From contig OX485806.1 of the NCBI GenBank assembly GCA_950295325.1, positions 50,713,169-50,777,168 of the forward strand: a stretch of DNA of 64,000 bases, in the 5' to 3' direction. Source of the stretch: Polytrichum commune. Its lineage: Eukaryota; Streptophyta; Polytrichopsida; Polytrichales; Polytrichaceae. A program made the translations under genes and the position numbers. Shown in pieces: positions 47,192 through 58,739 of this stretch. A model generated the notes under the pieces. It made no database searches and was not told the DNA's origin. It worked only from the letters and a program-made list of their open reading frames with translations. Position 1 is the stretch's first letter; each line of letters begins with the position of its first letter.

Positions 47192-48695
47192 TGTGAGCCC
47201 AAATTGATGCCCACATATGTTGTTAATACTTGTAAAACATTACAAGTGGTATTTTCTTGATTTATGATTATTCACAAAAATATAAAAAGAGTGAAGCTGG
47301 AAAAAAACTAAGTTTGAAGCATTAGGCTTGTGTGGAGTGGATTTAAGTAGTATGAGGACATACCTTGGTAAAGTGTGGTAGGTAGAAAGCCAAGGTTAGT
47401 TAAATGTTTGAATTAGGATCTTTGTTGATCATTTGAGGGAGGAAGGCTTAGGAGATAAGATGAGAGCCTACAAAGTAGGAGGAGATCTCGAAGGCTTATC
47501 GTGAGCCTTGAGGGTGCTCACCCCCTCGAACTCACTATATAATCCTTCATTCTTTCCTCATTCATCCTCTCTTTTCTTCGTGCTCCTTGGCACCCCACGT
47601 GTTATAAGTGTGGGTGTATGGAAGCAAGATAGGAGCACATGTGTGTGCATGGTTTTGAAGTTAGGAGCCAAGGCTAGTTGGCCTTGAAGAAGGTTTGACC
47701 TCTTGTTAGAATTAGTTTGGGTGTGAATGATTTTAAGATAATTTATGGCTTCAAGTTGTAGTACTTGAGTTCATATTTCTTGGGTATATATGTTTGCTAA
47801 GTGTCATCATAACTATTTCACTCAGGCTAGGAGGAAATCGAAGGGTGGAGTACTTTTGGTGACACGTTGCCGGAACACGAGTTGGTAAATGAGAGGGTCA
47901 TTTTAGTAGTCTAGGTTGTAAGGGGCATAACTTCCGAGCAGAAGAAGATACTTCGTTGAAATTTAGAGGGTTGGTAAACAACTTGTTTATATGAGCATGG
48001 TCAAAATCTGAGGATGTTTGGAGTACTAGAGCAGCAGTTATGACATTCTAAACTTTGCTTACATTTTTGAGCTGAAATGGGCATAACTCCTGGACAAAGG
48101 CTTGGAAACGCATGAAATTTTGAGGGATGCTTTGTTCTTAGGTTTCCTAGTTGTGGTACAAATTTCAAGTCACTCCAAGTAGATGAGAAGGAGATATATC
48201 ATTCTGAAGTGTTTTCAAGAGTTGCAGACTAAAAATGCCATAACGTTTTGGCAGAAAATGAAAATAGTTTGAAATTTCAGGGGGTCATAAAAAATTAGTT
48301 TTTGTGATTGCTCCCAAAATTTGAAGTTCTTTGGAGCCCGTGGGAGGAAGTTATGATATTCTGAAATCTAGGTAGACTGACACACTAAAATGGTCATAAC
48401 TGTCGGACAGAAAATGGGATAGGCTCACAAATTGGTGAGATGTTTTTTGCTTTGTCTCCCTAGTTACCGATAAAATTTCAGGACATTCCGAGAAGTAATG
48501 GGAAAGTTACACTATTCTGAAATTTGTTTTGAATGTAGCATTGGGGGTTAAATCATAAGTCATTAACGTTGTGTATATTCCAAAGGCATATTGGAATGAT
48601 ACATTGAGTTACTAAGGAAGAAGTTTGCTAAGTGTCATCAATACTATTCCACTTGGGCTAGGACGAAATTGAAGGGTGGAGTACTTTTGGTGACA
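47192..48695 (+). repeat. 3' LTR of nested element, with internal tandem repeats
   Basis: 1504 bp from TGTGAGCCCAAATTGATGCCC to TACTTTTGGTGACA. A 72-bp copy of its own 3' end (TTTGCTAAGTGTCATC ... TTTTGGTGACA) also occurs inside it at 47793-47864. Between the two copies lies an array of 156-bp repeats. Confidence 0.88.
47924..48545 (+). repeat. four ~156-bp tandem repeats within the LTR
   Basis: The anchor GGCATAACTCCTGGACA and variants starts at 47924, 48080, 48237 and 48393 (spacing 156, 157, 156). Each unit has 'gaaatttcagggg'-type and 'agttatgacattctgaa'-type words in the same order. The regular period in diverged copies points to tandem amplification inside the LTR. Confidence 0.88.
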
Positions 48696-48876
48696 GATAA
48701 GCGGATGGTTTCATGATTCGGCCAAGCTTACATTGGCATTGGACCTTGAAGGATTGATCAGCTCGGCATGTCTTGGCTGGGGGGGCGGCGTTTAACAAGT
48801 GGCAGGAATGGCCTAAGGATAGAGAATTTTCCTAGAGCCGTGGCGGAGGACTTGTGGAGTGAGGAGAGTGCACACA

Positions 48877-48913
48877 GTGTGTGTGTGGGTGTGGGTGTGT
48901 GGGTGTGTGGGTG
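48877..48913. repeat. GT-rich simple repeat
   Basis: GTGTGTGTGGGTGTGGGTGTG-type run inside the outer solo LTR. Confidence 0.9.
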
Positions 48914-49586
48914 ATCACATTTGCAGAGGGGGAAAAATGGACGAAGGGGGGCCGCTTCTGGTATGGATTGTTTTCCTCTTTGTAAAGAGGTTTCCCCCAG
49001 CAATGTAGCGGATCGGTGCACAACCAGGTTGTTTCAAGGCCGAGCAATCCCAGCGCGGGATAGAGAGGGACGACTAAGGGGTTGATTGGCCCCCAAAAAG
49101 AATCTAACCAGAACGAGGTTGGTCCAGGGAGTTGCGAGGGCCGGGAAGCATAGACGGTTGCCCAGGAGACTGTTGGGGGTTAGGGGTGACTGAGGCAGTT
49201 GGCAGCCTCTCGAAGAGGTTGCATTTCGGAGTTTGGCCACCTGTGGACCGGAACCAGCAACCGAGAGCTGAAGCGAACGTTATGTAAGGGGGCCGGCAGT
49301 AATCTGCCAAGGGTAGTGCATAATTAGTGAGGGCAGGGGATTAAGGGTTAAGGCTAAGACTATTAGGATAAAATTGTTGGCTTCACCTTTGAACGGAAGC
49401 AAGTGTTTTTGAATGCTTGTGACCTTGTGATCTTTAATAAAAAAAAATGTGTGTTTTATGTTATCATTATCGAGTGATGGGTCAATGGGTTTCTACGGCC
49501 AAGGGAGTTAATACAAGTACATGTGAGCCTTAAGCCCCACCCTAGATACAGACGCATAAGGGTGAGGGTTTAGGCCTTACACCAAC

Positions 49587-50008
49587 TCCAAAGTTTGTTG
49601 AGTGTATTTCAATATTGTTCAATTCTAAAGCACTCCCAATTTTAAGATATGCATGTGCTTAATGTTACAAGAAGATGAAGATTGCATATTTTTACATATT
49701 GAATTGATGGATATTAAACTTTCTCATAGTTATCTAGTCAATATCTACCACAAAGATCATAGAAATGCCCATGGGAGGTACTCTCATCATGTAATAAAAC
49801 CAAGTGAAAATACTAATACAATCACAATAAACAGAAGGCCTAGAAATTATAAAACATAAAGTTCTAACATAGGTATTTTTAATTTGACCTTGGAAAGAAA
49901 TGAATATAAGTATCATATAATAACTTGGTATTAATAAATATGAATCACAACATACCAATGGATCCTAGTATATTGTTTATTTGATACCTTTATTTATTTG
50001 TTTCACTT
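49587..50008. other. AT-rich DNA between two solo LTRs
   Basis: No gene or element end recognised. Short frames here look random. Confidence 0.5.
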
Positions 50009-51972
50009 GGTGTTGTGGGAGCCCACTTTTTCGCCGGAATACGGAAATACGGAAATACGGATCCAAATTCCGTATTTTACCATGCTAACCTAGGGGTAAT
50101 CAGGTTTATTTGAGTGTTTTAGCCGTATTAGGAATAATGGGTTTTTGAACTCCGCCTTACACGATAAAATGGTTAAAACTGATACTTTGGCCGGACCGGA
50201 ATTTAACCTAGAAATGCCGTTGGGAAACTGTCCGGATGAGGGAAATCTGGATGAGAGAAATCTGGATGAATTGAGTGTTTGAGCCCGCATCAAAATGCCA
50301 GAGGCACGGGAAGAGGATGAATTTGAGCAGGTGTCGGGCCCAGTCAACCAGCCAGAACCCCGAAACCCCATGATTCCGGATTGGAGTCAGTTTCCGGATC
50401 CCAGTCGAATTCCGGATCTAAGTCAAATTCCGGATCCCGGGAGCAAACCGGGCCTTCAACAACCAAGGAGACTCTTTTGCCCCCGGAGGAGGAGCTTCCG
50501 CCATCAACGGATTACCAAGTCAAACCAAAAATGGAAAGGCGGCGAAAAAACACCACACCACTTGAATTAGACTTAGGCATGCAGCTGTAGGTAGATCAGA
50601 ATTAGGACAGCAGGAATAGGTAGATCAGACTTAGGCGAGCATGCAATTCAAATTTTGTGTCAGCGGATCAAGATCCGGGAATTCCGGATCTTCCGAGAAA
50701 TCCGGAAAGTCCGAAGTTCCGGATTTCTCGCAGTTAGGGTTTTCCAGGGCGGCCGCCTGGGCCGCCACCCTTAGTTAGGGATCACAGCCTCTACTTAAGG
50801 CTGAATAAGGAGCTGGAGAGGTGTTCCTTCTCCATTGTTGTATTGTGGTTACTCCTACCCTGAATAAATGGCTTTGCTTCTCACCCCTTGACTTCTCTTG
50901 ATTGATGTGTGTGTGAATGACCCGGAGATCGTTAGTGGAAGAGAAAGGGAGGGCATGAGGGATAGGAGTTCCGGATAGGACATGAGAGAGGAGACCCGGA
51001 TCAGATCCGGTTACCGCCTTGTAGATCCTCTCTGAGTGTAGTGGGAGGGAAACCTCACTAATCCGGTAGGTTGGGTAACGTCTAGGTGGGATAGCCGCTG
51101 GGAAGATTGGGTGAGATCCGGAAGGAATCCGGATTTACGCCAATCTGATCTTCTGAAGAGGTCCCACCGTCCTTAGACGGACCTGCCCGGATTAGTGGTA
51201 CGAATCGCCTAGTTATCTCATATTGAGTAGAATCCAAGGTAAAGGTAGCCGGACAGATTCGACGGACGGAGAAGGAGAGGTCCGGATCAGTAAGGATTCC
51301 GATAGGAGGCCACCTCCGGAGTGCAGTAGGAAGAGATCCTCATTGTTCCGAATGCCTGGGTAACGTCCATGTGAGATAGCCGTCGTTAGGACTGGGCAAG
51401 ATCCGGAAGGTGCCGGACTTACGCCATCCGACCTTTTGAAGAGGTCTCACAGTCTTTGGACGGGGTAATCCGGAAAGTGGTACGGGTCACCAACTCATCC
51501 CGTCGAGTTAGATCTCCGGTTGGAATCCGGACTCCTCTGGCCACTATGGTCCCAAGAAACAATCCAGATCTCTCTGCGTGACCTGCCAGGACGGACCTGA
51601 TCAATCCGGATTGGTTGTGAGGGAGTTCCCGGATTCTAACCTTATCAAGGACGTCTTCACCGGAAGAAACCAATTATTCTAGAGCGTAGACGTAAAGGGG
51701 TGGGTAAGTATTATAAAGAGGACCTAGAAATAACATCCGGAGAGGTACCCTCCGAAAAAAAAGGCTAAGAATGTCCCCAAAGACCAAATATCCGGAAATT
51801 AGGATTTCCGGAAATTTGGCTAAGGAAGAAGAAATAAGCAGGTACGGAGAGTTTTAGACCTCCTACACTTCACAGAATCCCTGGACGATACTAGGGTCAT
51901 CCGGACAACCCGGATTAGGCACTTAAAACCGCCAATCCGGACATTTTGGTGTTCGCGTGTCCCCACAGGTGT
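50009..51972 (+). mobile_element. solo LTR of a third family (D), CCGGA-rich, TSD GGTGT
   Basis: The 1954-bp segment 50014-51967 starts TGTGGGAGCCCACTTTTTCGCC and ends TTCGCGTGTCCCCACA. GGTGT is found on both sides (50009-50013 and 51968-51972). The motif CCGGA (often ATCCGGA or TTCCGGA) occurs roughly three dozen times. An AATAAA lies at 50863-50868 after a CT-rich segment, which suits an LTR R region. A stop-poor frame at 50295-50570 encodes a 'PDPSRIPDLSQIPDP' repeat produced by the motif and is not taken as a gene. Strand is inferred from the AATAAA. Confidence 0.82.
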
Positions 51973-52329
51973 GAACAAAAAGTTGATAGTCATTATATTG
52001 CCCCTTCCATAATGGTTCCCCTTCCATCTACACATAATATTAAAGAAGTCATAGTGGCAACAACAACACCAATTTGATGTCAAACCAATGGACAATTCAT
52101 TTGCCATCGAATCATAAATGATGAGGCAAAGTAAAATAGGAAGATGATGTTGTGGATAACTATACTAATGGTACAACATAGATCGTATTAAAATGGTCAG
52201 TACTTGGAAATGTGTTTTTCTGTTCAGATTGTTAAGTTTGGTTCAATAGAATACAATCATTGTGCATGGTATTGTGTCTGCAATATCATATATAATTCCT
52301 ATCTATGGCTTGGTTTTCATTGTTTTTAC

Positions 52330-53530
52330 ATATGAATTTATAAAAAAATTATCTCACCTTTGGTTTTGACTTTTGGAATTCAATATTGTCAAGAGTTTTA
52401 AATGTTTCCCATATTTTTTCCACATTATGCCTAATTGCTTCACTCCATCTCCAATGACCTTCCAACATTGCCATACTGGATCGTTCGTCATCATGTTGAG
52501 GCAAATTGTGGTTGTTCCATCATTTTCCGAGTGGTCTTTGCCCCATGGTGGGGTGTCGCCCCTTCTCGCTAGATCCTTCAACAACAACATTGTGGTTTGT
52601 TGGCCCTTCACTTGCTTGTTGTTTTCCATGAACCGTCCATCGCCATTAAAAAAACAATGTGGAAGATAAATCCACCACCATAGGGCCTTCATTAATTCTA
52701 CTTGGACACATCTCCAAATTGATTCAAATGCTCCCACTATATTTCATAAACACAACAATTCTATTTTTTATGATTTTCTTTGTTGCCAAACACATCATCC
52801 TATATGCCTTCATATCTTCGTAATGTCCAAGAAAAACAAATTTGATTTCTTCCGCATTAGACTTGCCCATTCTCTCAACCAAAACCATTGCATATGCAAA
52901 GGTTTTGAACACATGCATGTGTGCAATCCAAGGCCTCTTGCCATTTCACATTTCTTTGGGTGTAGCAGAGGATAAAATCTTTGTCGGACATTGCTTATGG
53001 TATAAACCGCATTTGCCACCGCTTTCAACCAAAGCGATTTCTTGAGTTTTTTAGCCTCAAACATATGCTTTGCCATTGCAATAATGGTTTCATTTGGACA
53101 ACTCCGCTAGTCCAATGTCTTGGGGCATGCTCTCAATGCCATATTCCATCAAAAAATCTTCAATTCTTTTGAAATGGAGTCCCCAAAACTCATCCACTGA
53201 AATGTCTTGATTTCATGGCCCAAAATATTCATTTACGTGAAATGACACATTCTAAGCATTCGACAAAATATTGCTTATCGAGAGCAAATCGGTTTGCAAC
53301 TTGGGCACAAGAAACACATTAGTGAAGTGAATTCTAGTTGTTTTGCTTCTCGTTTCAACTCCAACAATAATGAACCCCATTCCAATGGCTTTGGCCACAA
53401 TATCATCACCCAATTGCACGTTGCATGGTCAAATTACCTCATAAATGTTGAATGCTAACCTATGCAAAGTCATGTGCTTTGTGGCTCCAAAAATCCATGA
53501 TCCATTTGCAAACTCTCCTCAAATGCGCTC
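52330..53530 (-). pseudogene. Ty1/copia protease-integrase fragment
   Basis: On the minus strand: 'NGSWIFGATKHMTLHRL' (about 53450-53510; copia protease motif W-I-x-D-S-G-A-x-x-H-M-T with the Asp lost), then 'IHFTNVFLVPKLQTDLLSIS'. A large deletion follows, then the integrase end 'MAKHMFEAKKLKKSLWLKAV', 'ANAVYTISNVRQRF' (53076-52950), and 'VFLGHYEDMKAYRMMCLATK' (52840-52770), and a linker to 52354. The order PR-IN before RT marks it as copia. The zinc module and catalytic core of integrase are missing. Confidence 0.82.
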
Positions 53531-53539
53531 CGATATGCA

Positions 53540-56500
53540 TTTCAAAGGCTAAATTTCTAGAATTTGTCCATGATTCGAGCCCTTTCATTATTAGGATATG
53601 CCACCTTATGCTCAAATGGGTATACAGTCAAAACTCTCAAATCAGACCTTTAAGACCTTAAATGCACCCTTAATGTACCCAATTTATGCCTTTTTCAATG
53701 AAGGTTTTTTACTTTCAAACTCTAGATAATATTTTTGGATTGGGTTCTAATTAAAAAAACCACACAGGGAAAACTAAATGGGTGATACATCTTAGTGTCA
53801 CTCTTAGGTTAATTAATAGATCACAATGACATTATTATGAATCTAAAATGATAATCATGGGGAAAACCATTTATTAAGTGATGTTTGGGATGTTATTAAA
53901 TTAAGGACTGGGGTATTAAGGTCATTTAAGATAGTACATGCAATTGCTCAGTGTCTCCTTTACGTTCATCGTTGGTCAATAACATCTTTTATTATTACAA
54001 TTTGGAAATATAGGGAGTCACAACTCATCAAAAGTTTTTTGATTAAACAATCATCTCACAAACCCAACGCCAGGGCCACCTTGATTTGTTCTGTAGTCTC
54101 TATTTTATTACGTGATAATTTAATATACAAAGAAATATTGTAGTTCAACCCCATGGATTGTTGAGTCCTTAATTATTCTCATGTTTAATGAGGTAGTGGG
54201 ACCATCGTCCTTACCTTTGCTAGGCCACACATCGTCATCCTTGTAAATATCGTATGACTATAGGCCAAACCATGTTAGAAGGAACAACCATGATATTTTT
54301 GTATTAACCCTTCACAAATTTATTTTAGCTAAATGAATTGAAAATGTTCAATATAATGGTTCATCAATTTCATTTAATTAACTTAGAAGCATTTCATTCA
54401 TTATATTTAAATGAACTACTACGATTTGCAAAAGTTTAGTATCAAGTGACAAAAACTAAGACAGACGGAGTTTAGTAGACAATGGCTCTAGAGATCAAGT
54501 CTACGCACCAATGACCTTAGTATAGTAACCAAAATCTAGTAGCAAGTAACCAGTCACAAGTCATAAGCAACAAATCTAATAGTCTAGTGCATGCCATCGT
54601 CTTTAGTAACAAATTGGTATCTAGTTCTCGAAGACTAACTTGGCCTTCCCTTATTTTATGCTAGCTTTTGGGTTCCCCTCCCACCAATAAGGGAAATCTT
54701 CCCGTCTCCTCCCTTTTGGACACGTTCGCCTTCCAACTTCAATTTTCGGATTATTGTCATTGCCATAAATTATGGTCTTTCCCTTGAAAATATCCATTAA
54801 TAGCGTATTTTTGAGGTTGGTGTTTGAACAATGGTCTATGCAGGGACATATTGAGAAATTCACTCGGATACATGCAAATTTTAGCTTTGTCAAATTTTCT
54901 CATTTGACATCACAACCTTTCATAATGATGTTTTCCATACAAAGAATAAATAATCTTTCTATTTTCTGATGTAATGTTTCACTTACATATTTTAATGATT
55001 GGAGGATTACTGCATTAGTATCGTGGTTCATTTGGGGTATTTGATTGCAACCAAATCCTTCTCTAGGGGTGTCCACTATACAATGGTCTTACATGAGTGA
55101 TTGTAAATCATGTCGTCGCAAGATGATAGACCTTTCACGGTACATACCCTTCTTTACTAGGTTAAGGAAATGAGTTTATTGGATCAAAGTTCTTCACAAA
55201 TCTTGATTAACCTCCCAGTGGTTTCACACCCTTACAAGAAATTAAGACATGAAGTATCCACTATGATTCAAGTTTAGAAAAGAGACACTCTCTTCACAAC
55301 AAGGTTGCCCATTCATCTATCTCTCGAGTCTATATGTGTTTATTCCTCCTCGACTATGGTCTTGTGTGATGACAATTCTCCCACCAATGATGTACGAATA
55401 TGACAGCGTTTCACACCCTTATAGGATAATTTGAGATGAGTAAGAGAATGGATTTATTCTTTTCACAAGAGTATTTTTATAATTCAGTTTCTTTATATCT
55501 TGAGACTCTCTAGAATCTTCCAATAACACAACTAGGTCTATATTTGATTTGTTTCATTTGTTGAACACACTAATTCCAAGACTATAGTCTTTACAATCAT
55601 ATCAATGAAATACGCTTTACAAATTTCTATTATATAAATGCATTTTTACATCACATAGGATTTTTCACCTAGTAATTACATTAGACTATAGTCTCATTCA
55701 TTGACAAGCAAAGAGCCACTCTCTTCACGAAAGGTAGTTGTTAATAATCCCCATTTCTCTTCTTGCCTATGGTCATTGGACAGTCACAAGCATGTCTTCC
55801 CAACCGATGTGCCTGCCCATAGCTAGATTCATAATTACCTAATTACCATATCACATGCCTATTGGCTTCCACAAATGATTTTCACAGTCTAGACTATGGT
55901 TAGTGAGTTGAAAAGAATCATTGTAACTTTACTTCCACTAAATAGTCACTGATTACTTAATTCTTCATCATTTCAAAGTTCTAACTCCAATTCTGAACCT
56001 AAACTTCATCAAAATTAAAAATTAACCTATTATTTCCAACAATTTGTATCACGAAAACCCTCAAACATTCAATTTTGATTCAAATAAACACCTTCATGCT
56101 CTAAATGTACGTGTTAAATATCCAATGAACCCTCTTGCCTTGAAATTGTGTGTTTCCACTCGTATCCACTCAAATAAGGTCCATGTCAACTCAAAACTAT
56201 TTTCGCAGTGTCAAATGGGCTTATGGACTTTCAAATCATCGAAATAAGATTTAATTAAACACAAATATAATTTTTTGCTTCCAAGTATGCCTTAAAATTA
56301 TCAAATCATTCAAGTGAGAACATCTTCACCTAAAATGATCCCACTTATTTTCCAAAGTGCCTAAATACACTCAAACCACTCAAGTCATATATCTCACACC
56401 CAATAGTAGTTTTAAAATATTCTAATCACTCAAATGAGATCCCATTCACCTCAAATATGCCCATATCTCAAGTCAGATGTTGTACACCTCAAAACAATTA

Positions 56501-58370
56501 TTGTGACACTCAAACCATTTACATTGCATATTCTTCATATCAAATTTGCTTTACATTCTCAAATAACTCAAGTTCCACATTTTACACCTCAAGAAGTTTT
56601 TTAAAACATTCAAATCATCCAAATTAGACTTTGTTCACCTCAAATGTGGGTCATATTTTCAAATAATTAAAGTTAGAATTTCTACACCTTAAGAGAAATC
56701 TTAAGACATCCATATTTCCAGCTGGTTGTTTGCCAAGATCGTCAATGACACCGATTTGCCAATGGGGACGGCTTACAATAATGGCTATGAAGTCACTACT
56801 AGATCAATAATTGTTCATGGATGCATACGCATTTACCATGAATCGTTAAATCAAATACATGCAATACCCTCACACTATTGAATATTTTCAAACTCATAAT
56901 TTGAAGATATTTGGCAATTCATTTAACGTTGAATGTCTTTGACCTTAGCAATTGTAGGTGTGGTGCACTGACAATAATATAGGATTTATGGTGAGCTCAA
57001 ATTGGCACTATAATGTGGGCATTAAAATATGGTTTTCAAACTTTGAGATTCACATATATAATGAAAAAAAATCTTGAAGGATGCCAGCGTTCATCCATTA
57101 GACATGATTGCCCAACAATACATCAAAATTTATGTATTGCCATGATATAATTTCAACATTACCATTCAAACTAAATTTACCAAATAAACCTTCTCATGAA
57201 AATCGTTGTAACACAACGATGTTAGTTCCAATCATTTTTAATACTCACTAGTGGCGAAAAATGGGGATTGTAGGCCAACATGACAAAATGTATCACCAAA
57301 CAACTAAAACAATCCTCCCCAAGATCACCACATTCCATAAACAAATACCAAATTTGTGTGATGAAGGTGATGAAAATCTTGACATGCAGCAATTAAGTGC
57401 AAATATGTGGTTGGATCCACAATACAATTTTGGATGATAGTTCAAACATCATGCAACAATTTAGCATGATGTTTTAATCCAAATGGTTCAACGTTAACAC
57501 AATTTAGTTTCATATTGTTAAATAATCAATATTTTATATGTATTTTCCTAAGAATGGGTTATCATTCACAAAAAAATGATGCATTTTTGTTAGGCGATGT
57601 TGGGTCTTGCTTTTGAATTGAGTTTGGGCTCGTGGGGGTGAGCAACCAAATTTCATTAGCATCCAAACTGCAATCCTTCAGCATATTATATTCAAATTTC
57701 AATAAAGATGGGGTGGCCTTGCTTTTGCATGGGTGCAACCATGTTGGGGAATTACAACTGAATGTGGTTAAACTTGATTATCTAACATGGGTTGCACTTA
57801 ATATTGATTAAATGCAATTTTGAATTTATGTAGGTATATGAAAACATTTTTGCAACAAAATACATTGATTTAGAGCATTCCACATTTCTAGAATATCTTA
57901 GATTTTTTATCTTCATAATCTACTTGGATGTGATAGGACACTTGAAGTGGTGAAACTATATATACATACTACAAAATTCATCCTCCAAACTATCTTTTGC
58001 ATGCAATCTCCGAATAGATTTTCAAGTCATGGATTATAATACAAATATGTATATTTTAATTATTCATTAATAAAATATAAGATCAGTAGCTAGTGATGCT
58101 CCATCTCAATTACCAATCTTAAATCATTATTTACTTTTGGTATTATATTCATTTCTAAGTTATTGAATTACAAATATAATGCTAAAATAGTATATGAATC
58201 GAGTGCAACTATTTATATCATATTAAACACTATGATGATTGTTGACATTGGAGGTATTTAATATTGATATTGATTATCCACAACTAAGGATTATGATAAA
58301 ATATATAGATATAGATATATATATATTCGCAGATATCAATAGGCTATAAATACACGATAACCGGGTTGAT
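53540..58370. other. AT-rich intergenic DNA upstream of the kinesin gene
   Basis: No gene was recognised. About 55050-55930 repeats words such as 'gactatggtctt' and 'tttcacaccctta' at irregular distances. About 56040-56700 is a degenerate tandem array. The remainder is A/T-rich without motifs. Confidence 0.5.
56040..56700. repeat. degenerate ~50-bp tandem repeat
   Basis: The word 'ctcaaaccactcaagt' / 'ctcaaataactcaagttc' followed by 'ttcacctcaaat' recurs near 56360, 56419, 56465, 56511, 56557, 56609 and 56657. Units are strongly diverged and spacing varies between about 46 and 58 bp. Confidence 0.55.
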
Positions 58371-58739
58371 AATCGGCCGCAACACATATATCTGGCTAGT
58401 GGTGGTGCTTACTTAGTATCCGTCGAACAGGATATTTCGTCCGGAAACTACGTAGAAAGCTAGGCATGATCCTCATCTTGAGCATCCATCAATGGTTCTC
58501 GTTCCTCGGCACAGCCTCAACCGGGACTGGGTTGTGCACTGGCACGTGCTTTTTGAAAAACAAAATGGCCACTTTAAACGGTAGGGAAGAATAGCCCCCT
58601 CAACGGCTAGTCTCCCTGTAATCTACTTGTGACCAACATCCCAGTTCCCCGTCCAGAAATTTTCCTACTTTTCAAGTTTCATCTAGATTCTGATTCTCCT
58701 TCATTCTCTCCCTCTCCCTCTCCCTCTCTTTGCTTTTTC
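58371..58739 (+). promoter_or_regulatory. promoter region of the KIN-12 gene with MSA-core sites
   Basis: Base composition changes here from A/T-rich to mixed. AACGG, the core of the M-phase-specific activator (MSA) element bound by three-repeat MYB factors, occurs at 58577-58581 and 58602-58606. The second site (CTCAACGGCTA) matches the YCYAACGGYYA consensus at 10 of 11 positions. No convincing TATA box was seen. A (CTCTCC)n tract at 58705-58730 resembles the pyrimidine patch of plant core promoters. The transcription start is inferred to lie at about 58640-58740. Confidence 0.6.
58705..58730 (+). repeat. (CTCTCC)n pyrimidine tract
   Basis: 26 bases of pure C/T upstream of the kinesin coding start. 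It is likely part of the core promoter or early leader. Confidence 0.9.

Larger units (their letters stand above)
46488..48700 (+). mobile_element. nested, internally deleted gypsy element (TSD GATAA)
   Basis: The insertion 46493-48695 is flanked by GATAA (46488-46492 and 48696-48700). It consists of the first ~100 bp of a 5' LTR (TGTGAGCCCAAATTGATGCCC), an A-rich junction, the last part of integrase (46616-47134) and a complete 3' LTR (47192-48695). All of gag through most of integrase has been removed by a deletion that starts inside the 5' LTR. The two LTR starts differ at about five of the first hundred positions. Confidence 0.9.
45907..49586 (+). mobile_element. solo A-type LTR (TSD CCAAC) split by a nested element
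   Basis: The LTR starts TGTGAGCCCAATAGCGTGCCC (45912) and ends GGTGAGGGTTTAGGCCTTACA (49581). CCAAC stands on both sides (45907-45911 and 49582-49586). Its two parts, 45912-46492 and 48701-49581, add up to about 1.46 kb once the nested insertion is removed. The GC-rich middle contains stop-poor frames on both strands that are not genes. Confidence 0.9.

Noticed and set aside
50295-50590. Overlapping plus-strand open frames with 'IPDLSQIPDP'-type repeats
   Set aside because: They lie wholly inside the CCGGA-rich solo LTR and two frames are open at once because of the short direct repeats. No start context or domain.
56985-57035. Possible A-type LTR start (GTGAGCTCAAATTGGCAC)
   Set aside because: Only about 20 bp resemble the LTR start. 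The rest does not align and no end or target duplication was found.
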